Positions 41,050 through 52,574 of a stretch of 64,000 nt of DNA are shown one piece after another. The translations under genes were made by a program, and so were the position numbers. The notes below the pieces were generated by a model. That model was given only the letters and a program-made list of their open reading frames with translations. It ran no database searches and was not told the DNA's origin. The DNA lies in NCBI GenBank assembly GCA_010093705.1, contig MU006091.1:124001-188000 (forward strand), in the 5' to 3' direction. Numbering within the stretch: position 1 is the first letter of the stretch; every line of letters begins with the position of its first letter. The stretch comes from Patellaria atrata CBS 101060 (lineage: Eukaryota; Ascomycota; Dothideomycetes; Patellariales; Patellariaceae).

Positions 41050-44000
41050 ATGAAATTTGCAAAGTAAGTAGATTTATGGTTGTAGTCATGGTGGAAGACG
41101 TCAATTGATCCGAAATACCTAGGGAATTAGAGAACGAGCTCGTTCCTGAATGGAGAGCAAAGTACCTCGATTATAAGGTTTGTGCATTGTAGTCTCTGAG
41201 AGCTCATTGCGTCCTATCTTACTGATATTTTGCCTCGTAGCTTGGGAAAAAGAAACTCAAGGCCGTCGCGCGAGCCCTTCGTACCGTCAACCAAACTCCT
41301 AGGAATATATTGAATAGAAGACCAAATACGTTTACTCCGTCCCCTTTCGAAACAGCACCAAAGTACTCCTTCATAAATAGAGCGTATCCCGACCAACGAG
41401 CGACACCTAACGGTGGGCCTGCTCAAGACCTCCGGAAGAGCCTTGCGATAAGTAGGAGTCGGAGCTTTCGTGGGGTCACTGGTCACGATGGGTCGATCGA
41501 ACCCTCTGAGATTCCGTCGGGTGCAAATCCTGAAGAACTTCCCTTAAGGGGGGCCAATACAGATGATGCCAGACCTGATCGTATGACAAGGTATGGGAGC
41601 ATCATTGGTAGCCCCCCTTCGAATAAAAGTACACAGACATACAACGGAGGTCGGAAACCTCCCACATTGGAGTTACCTGATCCGGCGCTAGATCCTGATG
41701 AGTCCTCCTCGATCATTAGATCGGGTAGACCGGCCTTTCCAGCCAACGGAAAGAGTCGCTCTGGTGTGTCCGACAGTTCTACAAACGCGTTTGAAGTTGG
41801 CAAGACGAAACAACCGCCATCAGGTTCTAAGAACAATAACACGTTGCCAGCGAAATACCGGAGCATATTCAAACCGCAGCGTGTTAATTCCATGCCTCCA
41901 GTCGAAGGACCACGGCCTTTTATGAAGAGAATCATGTCACTAGGTGGCACCCGCTCACCGGGTATTCCAAGAGATACCGATGTCCCCCTTGAGGCTTATC
42001 GTGAGGTAGATATTCGCCAGGCCGAGTTTTTCAACTTCCTTGACCTTGAGCTGGAAAAGATCGAAGGTTTCTACAAACACAAAGAGGAGGAAGCTACCGA
42101 ACGACTCAAGATTTTAAGAGAACAATTACACTTTATGAGAGATCGTCGCTTAGAGGAGCTAATTTCTACTCAGACAGCGAAATTCAAACCCAAACGTCAC
42201 CCTGGAGGGCCAGCAGAATATGAAGATGGGCCCTCCGACGATGAGACCGGCGAAGGACCTAGCCGCTATCCAAATATAGGTTGGTTGAGACCACTGGACG
42301 GGGCGCTCGAAGCGGCAAAGGAAGCTGCCAAACAAGGAAGATTCGGGAAGAATACCAAGGCTATGGGAGAATTAGGAACACCCACAGCTCTGCGTCCGCA
42401 AAGGTTAGATGCTCGAAGAGACTATTCAAGAAGACCGGAACCATCTGAAGTACCATACCGTACGGCAAAGCGCAAATTGAAGGTGGCGCTCCAAGAGTAC
42501 TATCGCGGTTTGGAGCTGTTGAAATCGTACGCTTTACTTAATAGGAAAGCATTTTTGAAAATCAACAAGAAGTATGATAAGACAGTCAATGCTCGACCCT
42601 CGAATCGCTATATGACCGAAAAAGTAAATAAAAGCTGGTTTAATCAAAGCGAAGTCATTGACGGCCACATCCGGGTAGTAGAAGACCTATATGCCCGGTA
42701 CTTCGAGGGTGGGAATCACAAAGTCGCAGTCGGAAAGCTCCGGGTCAAAACTTCTAGAGCTGGAGACTACACTGGTAGTGTCTTCCGCAATGGCCTTATG
42801 ACCGCAACTGGTATAATCTTCGGAATAGAGGGGATTATAAGAGGTGCAGAGCTTGAGTCATCCCCTAATAGAACCCTTGCAACGAGGACAAGTTACTTGT
42901 TACAGGTATGTTCCTATGATTAATAAGGGAATTTGAGTACTAAATTTTCCTTAGGTGTATGCTGGTTACTTTCTCATGTTACTACTCATGCTCTTTTTTA
43001 GTTTAGATTGTCGAGTTATGAGCCATGCGAAGATAAATTACTCTTTCGTTTTCGAATTCGATACCCGCTCAGTTCTGGATTGGAGAGAATTATCTGAGGT
43101 AGGATACCATCCTCCTTGATTGATGCTCTATTAACGTATACTAGTTACCGTGTTTCTTTTTAATGTTAAATGGCATTTTTATTTGGCTGAACTTTAATGA
43201 GTTCGGCTCGAGCGCGTTATATACGTATTATCCCGTTATTCTTATCTCGATCTCCATCATCGTGATTCTTTTACCCGTCCGTATACTTTATCATAAAAGT
43301 CGTCAATGGCTGTTGTACTCTGGCGTAAGTATGAACATCTGCTAATTTCGACATAGCTAACCTCTCTAAGTGGCGACTCCTTTTAGCTGGCTTATATCCA
43401 GTTGAATTCCGAGATTTCTTCCTGGGTGACATGTTCTGTTCATTGACATATACTATGGGGGTATGTATGCATTTCAACTTATCAACACACACCGCTGATT
43501 GGCGTTGCAGAATATCGAGTTGTTTTTCTGTCTGTATGCTCGGGGATGGAACCAACCTGTTCAATGCAACTCCAACCATTCAAGGCTGCTTGGGTTTCTT
43601 GCATGCCTTCCGGGTATCTGGCGTGCCCTTCAATGTATACGACGTTATGTCGATACTCGCAATGTCTTTCCCCATCTCGTTAACTGCGGAAAATATAGCT
43701 TTACAATTCTCTTCTACATGTCTTTGAGCTTGTATCGAATCAATAAGACATCCTCTTTAAAAGCGCTATTTATCTTCTTCGGGACGGTAAATTCTATATA
43801 CTGCTGTAAGTAAATCGGTGATTATAATTTGTCGACTCCGTCTAATACCTTTAGCTATATGGGATCTCGTGATGGATTGGAGTAAGCTCCATACCCTTGA
43901 TAATTATTGTAGTTCATGCTAATTGTGTCAGGTCTCGGCGATCCCTACGCGAAATACCCTTTTTTGCGTGAAACACTTGGATATAAAAGAGTCTGGTGGT

Positions 44001-44671
44001 ACTATGCAGCCATGATAATTGACCCTATTCTCAGATTCAATTGGATATTCTATGCTATCTATGCGCGCGACCTCCAGCATTCAGCATTACTCTCATTTCT
44101 TGTATCCTTATCCGAAGTGTTTCGTAGGGGTATGTGGAGTTTGTTCCGGATTGAAAATGAACATTGCACCAATGTTGGCCGTTTCCGGGCATCACGAGAC
44201 GTACCGCTTCCTTATGAGATCGACAGTGAGGAGGAGAGTCAAGAAGCGCTTGCACCTAGCTTGACCGATACGCAACGCGATGCAACACCTGGGTTACATC
44301 ATACTTCAACAAGAGCACGCGCCACCGGTGTGGATGTCGAGGAAGGAAGGGCTGGAGATTCTCAGAGTTCAACTCGTCGTCGCATGAGCTTCTATGGGTC
44401 CTCCCCTATGTTCCGGGGCCTAAGTCGTGTGGGAAATATCCTGCATACAGCACACGCCCAGGACTTTGAGAGAAAACGCAAGCCAGAGCTTTCTGGCGGT
44501 AAAGGCTCCATCGAAGACGAAGCTGACGCGTCTAGTGATGAGGAGGATGGTGAGGATGCAGGAACAGCCAATGTACACGATGAGAGGGATGAAGAACAGG
44601 TAGCTTTAGCTGAGGGTTTACTTGATGAAGAAGAAGGCGGCACTCCTGACTCACCTCGAGGAGACCATTAA
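41050..44671 (+). CDS. SYG1: SYG1/XPR1-type phosphate exporter (SPX-EXS)
   Basis: Nine exons encode 1,069 aa: 41050-41063, 41123-41177, 41241-42905, 42955-43098, 43145-43324, 43371-43460, 43511-43805, 43855-43881 and 43932-44671. Family members bind inositol pyrophosphates through the SPX domain and export phosphate. The SPX starts MKFAKELENELVPEWRAKYL, with the basic GKKKLK cluster at about 25-30, and resumes after a long disordered Ser/Pro insert (about 55-225). Transmembrane helices start at about residue 579. The EXS domain (about 690-880) contains GLYPVEFRDFFLGDMFCSLTY, SLSLYRI, IWDLVMDWSLGDP and WWYYAAMIIDPILRFNW. The tail is acidic and Ser-rich. All introns are 45-63 bp. One acceptor is an AAG at 43370, chosen because it alone keeps frame and restores WRLLLAGLYP. 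An exon of 27 bp is present. Confidence 0.93.
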
Positions 44672-45079
44672 GATCTGTATTAGTCCTCAAGGTACAATAA
44701 CTCTGAAGTAAAATTAGATACTACATTCCATTGCAGAACTAATGTGACCATCACCGAGGAGGAAGATATGTGCTACCGTCAATACATAATCCCAATAGAA
44801 TAATGATTGTTAGTCGTAACTTAACGTCTTAGCACTGTCCGGTTCCTACTCGTCATAGGGGAGTTCCAGAAGCACTATGGGGGCTATAATCGATCTAAAC
44901 GTCAACGACTTGACGCCCGCCATCGAGATTCACTAAGATCGGCAACAACCTTACGATGGCCTCAAGTTTATAGCGAAAAGTTCTAGCCTTAGAAGAGTAG
45001 TTTTAAGCTTAGAAGAGTGGTTTTAACCTCAGCAGATGGCTATTAACATGGCCAATACAGCTATTTCACCACGCAAAAT
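44672..45079. other. intergenic with a short imperfect tandem repeat
   Basis: Near 44984-45035 the words CTTAGAAGAGTAGTTTTAAG and CTTAGAAGAGTGGTTTTAA follow each other, a two-copy tandem repeat. Nothing else was recognised. Confidence 0.5.
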
Positions 45080-46108
45080 ATGCTCACTCTAATGCGAGAG
45101 GAATCAATGATCCAAGTAATCGAACGAAATGAGCGAAGTTTTTTAATGAGGATATTGCAAGTATTCCTCCGTCCTTTTGGCCACCGTCTTATCTCTTCGA
45201 ATAATACGACTCCAGCTGGTTCGCAACATTTAAGTCCCCATCGTACGATAATGAAGCAATGCACAGTCACCGAGCGTGAGGTGGAAGGCCTCTTCATTTA
45301 TGACCTGGAACCCAAGTCCCCGCCAGCAGTATTTCAGCAACACAAACCGTACAGAATATATTATTTCGGTGGTGGAGGCTGGCAGATGCCCCCTTCCAGC
45401 GAGCACTGGAAAATGGGCTGCGAACTATGTATGCAACTTTCAGACGTAACAACCAGTCTGGTCTCCTATCCTCTCGGTCCACACAGTCCCGCTCCCGTCG
45501 CTTTCCCACAGTTGCTTACGATGTACCGCTCGCTGATGCGTTCGGCCTACGAGGCTGGAGAAACTGTGACATTGATGGGCGACTCGGCAGGCGGTAACGT
45601 CATTCTGGCCCTCACGATAGAGGCGTTGAGACAACATCCAGACAGTCTTGCCCCGAAGTCCCTATTTGTGATATGTCCATCTACAGATTTGACGCGCGAA
45701 AATCCCGCGATCCGTGAACTTGAGCCGATGGATCCGTTGCTAGACTATAAGTCTGTTCTCTCGTCGGCCAAAAATTGGGCTGGAGGATGGGATCGAGCAG
45801 ATCCCCGGGTATCACCTCTCTTTGCAGATATAGCTCTTCTGGCCGCTGCGAATGTTAAGGTCAATGGCATAACTGCTGGCTACGATGTGCTAAGCCCAGA
45901 TGCCATCTTATTCAGGGAAAGGTGTGCAAAGGCTGGTATTCAAGGAAAGTGGTTACACTGGGAAAAACAGATGCATTGCTTTGTGTTAGCATGGGTGTAT
46001 GGTTTGAGGGAATCTAAAGAGGCGAAGGACTGGATGATTGAGACCTTGAGGAAAGTGTTTACGTCTGATACGAAAGTAAAGACAGCTAACGATGGGATAA
46101 ATACCTGA
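45080..46108 (+). CDS. alpha/beta-hydrolase fold esterase (HSL/arylacetamide deacetylase type)
   Basis: Single-exon gene of 342 aa in the alpha/beta_hydrolase_3 group. The nucleophile elbow is GDSAGGN with Ser169. A GYDVLSPD acid (Asp269) and His299 in the MHCF segment complete the triad. The oxyanion-hole motif, normally HGGG, reads FGGGG at 96-100, so the His is replaced by Phe. Substrate is unknown; such enzymes hydrolyse short-chain esters, including those of fungal secondary metabolites. There is no signal peptide. Several in-frame Met codons (residues 1, 5, 10, 23) leave the exact start open. The SPLFAD segment before the acid is typical of the family. Neighbours give no pathway context. 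Confidence 0.85.
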   Translation: MLTLMREESMIQVIERNERSFLMRILQVFLRPFGHRLISSNNTTPAGSQHLSPHRTIMKQCTVTEREVEGLFIYDLEPKSPPAVFQQHKPYRIYYFGGGGWQMPPSSEHWKMGCELCMQLSDVTTSLVSYPLGPHSPAPVAFPQLLTMYRSLMRSAYEAGETVTLMGDSAGGNVILALTIEALRQHPDSLAPKSLFVICPSTDLTRENPAIRELEPMDPLLDYKSVLSSAKNWAGGWDRADPRVSPLFADIALLAAANVKVNGITAGYDVLSPDAILFRERCAKAGIQGKWLHWEKQMHCFVLAWVYGLRESKEAKDWMIETLRKVFTSDTKVKTANDGINT

Positions 46109-46759
46109 TTTGTCATGACCCCGGAAGGAACATAAAAAAGGACATCACCATTCTTCTAGTTCTAGCAGATTACAGCATTTTTACGGACGTGTAGTCATTT
46201 GTATAGTCTAGTTGGTATATAAAATTCCCGCCTTGCTGATGAGATTTTATGTTACTTTTGCGTTGCGACCCCTATTGTGTTTGGCGTTATCCCTTATAAG
46301 TTCTGTTTCAGCTTCCTGTTTAGTTCTAGCACATCGGTACCTCACTCTCCATTCAAAGGCTCAACCGGGCCTAAGCAATACTTTGTACATTACAACCTTC
46401 CTTTAACTCCTACTGCACAACATTGCATCCCGCGTTTCTATTGGCTTTGTGTTTCAATACACCCGATTTTACAGCTGCACTGGAACTACTTGGTGGGATG
46501 ATGCGCAGCCTATACGCGCGCTGCTCTGGTGCACGATTGACGAATCCTGGAGAGGAGTCGCCTTCCGGACGTTTCACGTGGGCCAGTCGATGGTAAGAAA
46601 GTCTCTAGGGATGAAAGAGCTAGGGAAATTTGGGGATTTGTGGACTCAAATAGGGACAGACGAGAGACTGAATTCGACAGTATATAAGACAGGTGTCTCA
46701 GTATCCTTAGACCCGCTGTCTCAGTATTTCAGGGCGAGAGGCTATTGAGTGTTGACAGA
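46109..46759. promoter_or_regulatory. promoter region of the SurE-like gene with TATA box
   Basis: TATATAA at 46681-46687 lies 73 bp upstream of the ATG at 46760. The rest holds 3' sequence of the esterase gene and no other supportable feature. Confidence 0.55.
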
Positions 46760-47739
46760 ATGTGGACTCCATTCATCTATCTTTTACTGGCAGGAACCTC
46801 GACGGCCATTAAGGTGGTCCAGTCAAACGATGATGGTTGGGCTGTGAGCAACGTACGAACGCTTTTCGACGTTTTGACAGCTGCGGGACATGATGTGATC
46901 CTTTCTGCCCCTGCGGAGAACAAATCGGGATCAAGTAAGCTTATCTTCTTTCTCTTCTTCACATTATTCATATTCCCTATACCATTCCATTTCATTCACT
47001 GAAACTGATATTTCCAAAAGGCTCCCTTGACGTTCCACCAACACCCCGTACCTCCCCTTGCCAATTCAATTCCTGTCCTGCCAACAGTCCCGCTACTGGC
47101 TTCAATGCATCCAACCCACGGCTCAACTACGTAAATTCCTATCCCGTAACTTCTATCAGATACGGAATATCTACCGTAGCTCCCAAATTCTTCGGCTCAG
47201 CCAAACCCGAACTTGCCGTTACTGGTCCTAACGTAGGATCCAACCTCGGGATCCAGGTTCCCTTTTCGGGCACCGTCGGCACCGCCGTATATGCCGCGCA
47301 TGAGGCAAAGATACCCGCAATCGCATTTTCCGGAAAGTCTGATGCCGAAGCACCGTGGAATGGGCCTACACCGCTTTTTAGCAAAGTGTATGCTGACCTC
47401 GCTCTCAACCTGACGTCGAAAATTATAGCATCCGGAAAACCGTACCTTCCGGATGATGTATTCTTGAACGTTAACTTCCCCGAGGTAACGGAAACGCGTT
47501 GCAATAACGCTCAGCAGTTCAAGTTCGTAGCTAGCAGGATCTATCCGGGATGGATCTCCCCACCTGATGCAGCAACATGCGGATCTACACGATTGCCACA
47601 GGAGTCAACAGTCGTTGGGACTACGGGTTGCTATGTCAGTGTAAGCTTCGGAGATGCAACCGATAAGACTGATACAGAGGCCGCGAAGCAGAGGATTGTG
47701 CTAGATAAATTGAGTGGTCTCTTGACTTGTTTACCGTAG
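46760..47739 (+). CDS. secreted SurE-like phosphatase/nucleotidase
   Basis: Two exons, 46760-46934 and 47021-47739, with an 86-bp intron (donor GTAAGC, acceptor AAG) encode 297 aa. A signal peptide covers about 1-16. The metal site begins with SNDDG at 22-26, as in SurE proteins (5'/3'-nucleotidase, acid phosphatase), followed by SAPAENKSGSS, where the intron falls, and later GTVGTA, AFSGK and VNFP. Bacterial SurE is cytosolic; fungal relatives with signal peptides are predicted secreted acid phosphatases. Several Cys in the second half fit an extracellular protein. Splicing adds a Ser and keeps the frame. The gene is convergent with hexokinase, 137 bp apart. Confidence 0.88.
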
Positions 47740-47876
47740 ATTGGATGATTTGGCTACTGTAGTTGAACAGATCAATATTCTTTGCACATTTCCAAGAGCT
47801 TCTTGCTTTTTGGGTTCTTCACTAACCGTTGAGATTTCCCTGGAAGTTCATGCTCTGCAGCAGCTATAAAATAAGC

Positions 47877-49335
47877 TTACTTGCCTTTACCCATTGTCAT
47901 AGCTGTAATAATAGTTAGACCAACGCCGGATCCATCCTCAGCAGACGTCAGTCTAATTGGAGTATCTTCCTCACTCTCCAATTCAAGAACCTCTCGTATT
48001 GCTTGGTCCCAACGAGCCTTGAATTTTGGGCTTCTCTTTACCACTCCCCCATCAGCTGCCACATGACCCTCCTTGATACCTTGCTTTTTACATATAGCTG
48101 CAACACCACAAACACAGAGCCTCGCACCTCGTGTATTGATCATCTCTGCAAGTCGACGAAGGTACCCAGATTCGTTTTCGGATATCGATAGACCTAGTAG
48201 TTCTTCCAGTTCGGTCACTGCTTGGGCAAAAGCTTGACCATCATCGTCCTCAATCTTAGATAGAAAGGCCGTATCAATTGAATAACCTTCGTCTAGACAC
48301 CTGGCATTCTGGTCTTTGAAAAGTAGGCCCCGTGTATGGAGGTCCCGTACCACGAGTCTAAATATCTCTCCCAGATACAGACCGGCGCTCATCTTTTCAA
48401 ATGCTTGCTCACCTGGCTTCGGTGACTGTTCATCCACAATACTGTCATACTTGGTCCGTGGTAAAACGCGGAGCTCATTATCAAACGCGCCGTATTCGCA
48501 ATTGATTGCCATCTTTGCATCTTGGTCATACTCATGGTGCTTGTCCTGGATCTTGCGAATTGATTTCACGTTTTCCATGTAGGCACCATTACAACCTGTA
48601 CCAAAGATTGCACCTATAATGGTATTTGGATCTGCATAAGCTGACGCCATCAGTGCGCCCACAGTGTCGTTAGCAAGTGCAACTAATCTGATCGGTAGGT
48701 CCTACATATATGCGAATTAGAAAGGACAGTGAAGACATATACTCGGAATAGCACAAGTTGTACAGTACCCTTTCCGTCATAGCATCACGTAGCTGCCTAG
48801 CGACATCTTCCCCTTCCACCCCGGAAATCTCGAGACCCTTGGTCCAGGTTTGCAATATGCCATGGTCTATACTATGTTGCGTGGCGGGATAACTGAAAGT
48901 GAATCCTAGGGGAATGGGGTTACGCTCGTGATGGCCGGAAAACGGGTGCTCATCAATAAACTTCCTGAGACTATCCGCAATATAAGACCACAGATCGTAA
49001 GCACTGCTCTTCTTTAGTTCATCCGGAAGTTGGTATTCCTTTTGGGTAAGAGAATGTTGGCCTTTTCCACTAAGTGTTACTTTGCAAACGCGCAGATTGG
49101 TACCACCCAGGTCAAGTGTCAAATACGTCCCTGTTTCGTTGCCTGTCGGGAATCCCTCAACCCAGGTGATATTCATGGGGATAGTCTTGCCATTTGCAGC
49201 AAGTCCTTCTTCCAGTTCTTCAATGAAACGGAGGGTGATCTGCTGGAGCTTCTTTCCGCTGACCCAGAAGAGTTGTTCTAGCTCTTTAATTTCCCGCTCA
49301 AGTTCATTCGAGCTGTACTTGTTGCCCGCAGCCAT
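47877..49335 (-). CDS. hexokinase family protein
   Basis: Phosphorylates hexoses at the entry of glycolysis. Two exons, 49335-48769 and 48701-47877, with a 67-bp intron (GTACTG...TAG) encode 463 aa. Conserved parts: DLGGTN at 75-80 (phosphate 1), the sugar-binding LGFTFSYPATQ at about 143-153 followed by LQTWTKG, the catalytic Asp201 in ALANDTVG, IFGTGCNGAYME, NCEYGAFDNE, and ADGGVVKRSPKF near the C-terminus. The closest recalled relatives are fungal hexokinases more than glucokinases. At 463 aa it is about 20 shorter than typical fungal hexokinases, mainly at the N-terminus, and it differs at many positions from the housekeeping enzyme I remember, so it could be a second, divergent or regulatory hexokinase. 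Confidence 0.9.
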
Positions 49336-51021
49336 ATTTTTCGAAGATATCTCGCAGAGTGAAGACGGACCAGTTACCTTACCTTTTCTCGGAGGAGTCT
49401 CGCTCCTCGAAGCCTTTTACTCTAGTAGCGAGCTCAAACGTCATAGTTACTCTATCTGTCCATGGCCCCTTGGCATTGAAAATAATTCTCGTGTCCAATT
49501 TCTCAGCATTTGTAGGTGAGTCGATATCTTTCTAACAATATCACTTTGATCCTTATAGGGGTACAGTCCAAGTACTGTACAAGTTTTCGACCTCTCCCTA
49601 GGGACGTATTGCTAGAAGCCCGTTGAGACGAATTGAACCCATTGGCGCATGAGCGGCATATAATAGATTCTACTAGTGATCGCTGAGGATCTATGTAGAA
49701 TACTACAGTATGTCATCCTAATAATATGAGGAGCTTTACTGTTGTTTAGTTTTCATATCCTAATAAACAAAGGTCTGCAAATCCGAAACTCCAGAACTAT
49801 CTGTCTCTAGCCGACATGCATCTTTAATATTTCTGTACTACAAATATCATCTATCCCAATGATTACAGCAGCGACCCGAATTGCTCTTACGTTTCTCTAG
49901 TTGTAGTCGTTACAGTTCTTTCATCCTTGATACACTCATCAGTAACGTGTTCTCGAACTTTTCTATGTAACTTTTAGATTGATCAACGCAAGTCATCATC
50001 AATGCCGAAGAGGCCGACGCGGCAATGCTGCATGCGCGAGAATATCATCAAGGATTCATCAATGCTAAGTAATCCCAGAAGACGGAGACTTAGTTTTGCT
50101 TGTCAATAACAAGAGTTCTCTATGCTTTTCTCCTTCAAGTTCCGATGTCACCAGTTCTAGCGCTTTAGTCGCATCCTCATCCCTCACGGTGGACAGGTAA
50201 TTGAAAACCATTGTCTTTCATGAACCATTATGTGTATACACTTAAATTGTCATCAAAAGTGTAAAACTGTACACAAAAAGGTAAGATAATTTTTTTTAAG
50301 CAGGTTCATATACTTTCAACTACCATGTGCTCCCTTGGAAAAGTATGAAGCATAGAGCGCATTTTTGATTATTTTTTCCTCTCTCGGAGACTCGGACAAG
50401 GATTACTCCCATGGTCCCTTGCAGATGGGATCACTCTGGGGTAGAAAGAAGAAAACCGAGGAAGCTAGGATACTCCAAATGAGAAAACGTGGTTTAGGCC
50501 GGCGAGCAAATATCTAATCGAGGGGGTTGATCTACGGCCAAGTCATATAGATGAAGCTGGACCCCTTCCCGAACACTACCCACAAATGAATATACTACCT
50601 TCAAAAATGTTGACAGCAAGGTACAAAGCTACTTTTTGAGACAACATTCATGTTGTTCTGCTGCACCCCACAATCGTATATACTCTATCGAGGGATATCA
50701 GCCGCCAACGGATATCATCCGCATTTCCTCCAGTCAGAGATAACCCTTTACAGCTCCCCCAGCAAGACTTTATACCAATAATTCTGCTGTTTACAATATA
50801 TCAACCTCGCCATTAATACTAGAATATCTCTTCGGGGACATCGATGGCAATCATCGAGGAACGTGGCACAGCCGCCCCTAGTAGCCGTCCAACGGTTCTG
50901 ACCAGGTTGGTTGAGGAGACAAATATAAGATGATGCGGCCTCTGAAATTCTTCGAAAAGTCCTCCATCTTCATCTTCAGTTTCCAATTGTTACTGCTACC
51001 AGACCTGCTCATCCATTCACG
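49336..51021. other. divergent intergenic region
   Basis: Upstream of both hexokinase (minus) and the three-repeat secreted protein (plus). AT-rich in the middle, no supportable gene. A TATAAG-like word lies near 50925, about 95 bp before the ATG at 51022. Confidence 0.5.
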
Positions 51022-51879
51022 ATGATATTTTCTTACCTTCTCCCCTTGGCGGGTCTTTCTACCCTCGTTCTCGGCCAGGCTCAACAATGCGGTATCAATG
51101 GCTACGATCGGGGCCGTAACCCAGCCATTTACTTTGCCGCAAACACTACCGCTCCACAGTGCAAGAACATCTGTGCCATTCTTGAGGGACTCAGCTTCGC
51201 CACAAGCACCGCAGAGGAATGTCTCGTCTACAACGTGACGGTCACCGGCAATGTCATCCCCGTCATCTCGTCTCCCTACACCTTCTACGATGCCCCATGC
51301 GATCTGCTCCCGCCCGAAGAAGTACTAAAAGCCAGGCAAGCCGAGCCATCTTGCAACGTCCTGGGTTATGACAACGGCCTGATCCCAGCGTACTACTACC
51401 TCAATTCAACAGATTCCGCAGAGTGCAAGGCCGCCTGCACCGCCCAGGAGTGCGTTTCATTCGCCAGCGGCGCAGACGAGTGTTTCCTCTACAACATGAC
51501 CGTTACCGACACCGTCGTCGCCATGGACACCTCTCCCTATGCTTTCTACGACGCCGCCTGCGAAGTCCCAGCGACTCCGCCGACAGGCGTAGCTCGTCGA
51601 CAGGTAGCGCCGCTGTGTGCACAGCCAGGATGGGACAAAGGCGGCGACGTTGTCGCGTATGGCTACTACTCTGGCATCACTATTGAGACCTGCAAGACGG
51701 CATGCGTCAGCCGGACGTGCGGCAGCTTTGCGTACGGGTCTAACACCTGCTACCTTTACAATAGCACCGTTACGGATACGATTAATTTCGATCCCACCAG
51801 CCCGATCAACTTCTATGATCCCGCTTGCGACGTTATGACGCCAGCTCCGTCACCGACTCCCGTGACTCCCCCCGCATAA
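51022..51879 (+). CDS. secreted protein with three Cys-rich repeats
   Basis: Single-exon gene of 285 aa with a signal peptide at about 1-18. Three repeats of about 70 residues span 23-93, 111-180 and 199-269. Each has the form C...GYDxG...CKxxC...C.SFA...C.LYN.TVT....SPY.FYD..C, with N-glycosylation sites at the YN(x)TV segment. Repeats 2 and 3 have six Cys. Repeat 1 lacks the fourth (EGLSFA in place of ECVSFA), so it has five. The linkers contain KARQ and ARRQ, possible Kex2-type cleavage points that would release single domains. The Cys layout recalls small PAN/apple-like modules, but I cannot name a family. A Pro/Thr tail follows. Its role may be surface, adhesion or effector. Confidence 0.85.
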   Translation: MIFSYLLPLAGLSTLVLGQAQQCGINGYDRGRNPAIYFAANTTAPQCKNICAILEGLSFATSTAEECLVYNVTVTGNVIPVISSPYTFYDAPCDLLPPEEVLKARQAEPSCNVLGYDNGLIPAYYYLNSTDSAECKAACTAQECVSFASGADECFLYNMTVTDTVVAMDTSPYAFYDAACEVPATPPTGVARRQVAPLCAQPGWDKGGDVVAYGYYSGITIETCKTACVSRTCGSFAYGSNTCYLYNSTVTDTINFDPTSPINFYDPACDVMTPAPSPTPVTPPA

Positions 51880-52574
51880 GGGAGTTTGATGGATGATGAT
51901 GATGGTATGCGTAGATGTGAAGCAAAAGTAGGGTAAATAAAAGTTAAATGCTTCCCAAAGAAATAGGGTTAAGGAGAAAATCGATAAAATGAATAAATTA
52001 GTCGTTAGAATTAACTCTTTTCATGTGACTTCGCGCTCCTAACTCAATATGGGATGGATGTGCCGCGTCCGATTTTACCTTCTGTGATTGAAAGCAAAGA
52101 GGTAAACATGACAGGTCAAATGGATTCAGTTTCGTTTCGTGTGAGCTTTAAAAGATCACTGGTGGGTCTTTACTACCAAACACTAATAAATATCCAATCC
52201 CATATAAGAGATTGGGGCTCACAGGATACTCTATGGGGACCTTGGACACGCTCCCTTATCGACTCATTGTCATTCTTATAATACACTGTTCATATAAGAA
52301 TAACCTCAATTGAGTTGTACAGATTCTTGGAAAGCGACAAAACAAAATTATTCCAGTATTTGTAAAAGTACAGCACTATGCTGCACAGCAAGCGTATAGT
52401 AAACGAGGAATGCCGGCCACAACGAAGGGAGGGACTATTCGATCTAAGCGCAATTGCTTGATGGGCATTCTTGTTTGGTTGAATGTTATTGCACGCTATG
52501 ATGTAGGATATGAAATGATCGCTCGCAGCATTATCGTGATGTGAATTCCAGGTGAGGAAGGAGAAAATCCCTAT
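51880..52574. other. intergenic region between convergent genes
   Basis: Contains a short ATG/GAT repeat near 51890-51905. Nothing else was recognised. Confidence 0.5.

Noticed and set aside
46212-46748. Overlapping short frames upstream of the SurE-like gene
   Set aside because: They overlap its TATA box and leader and have no family resemblance.
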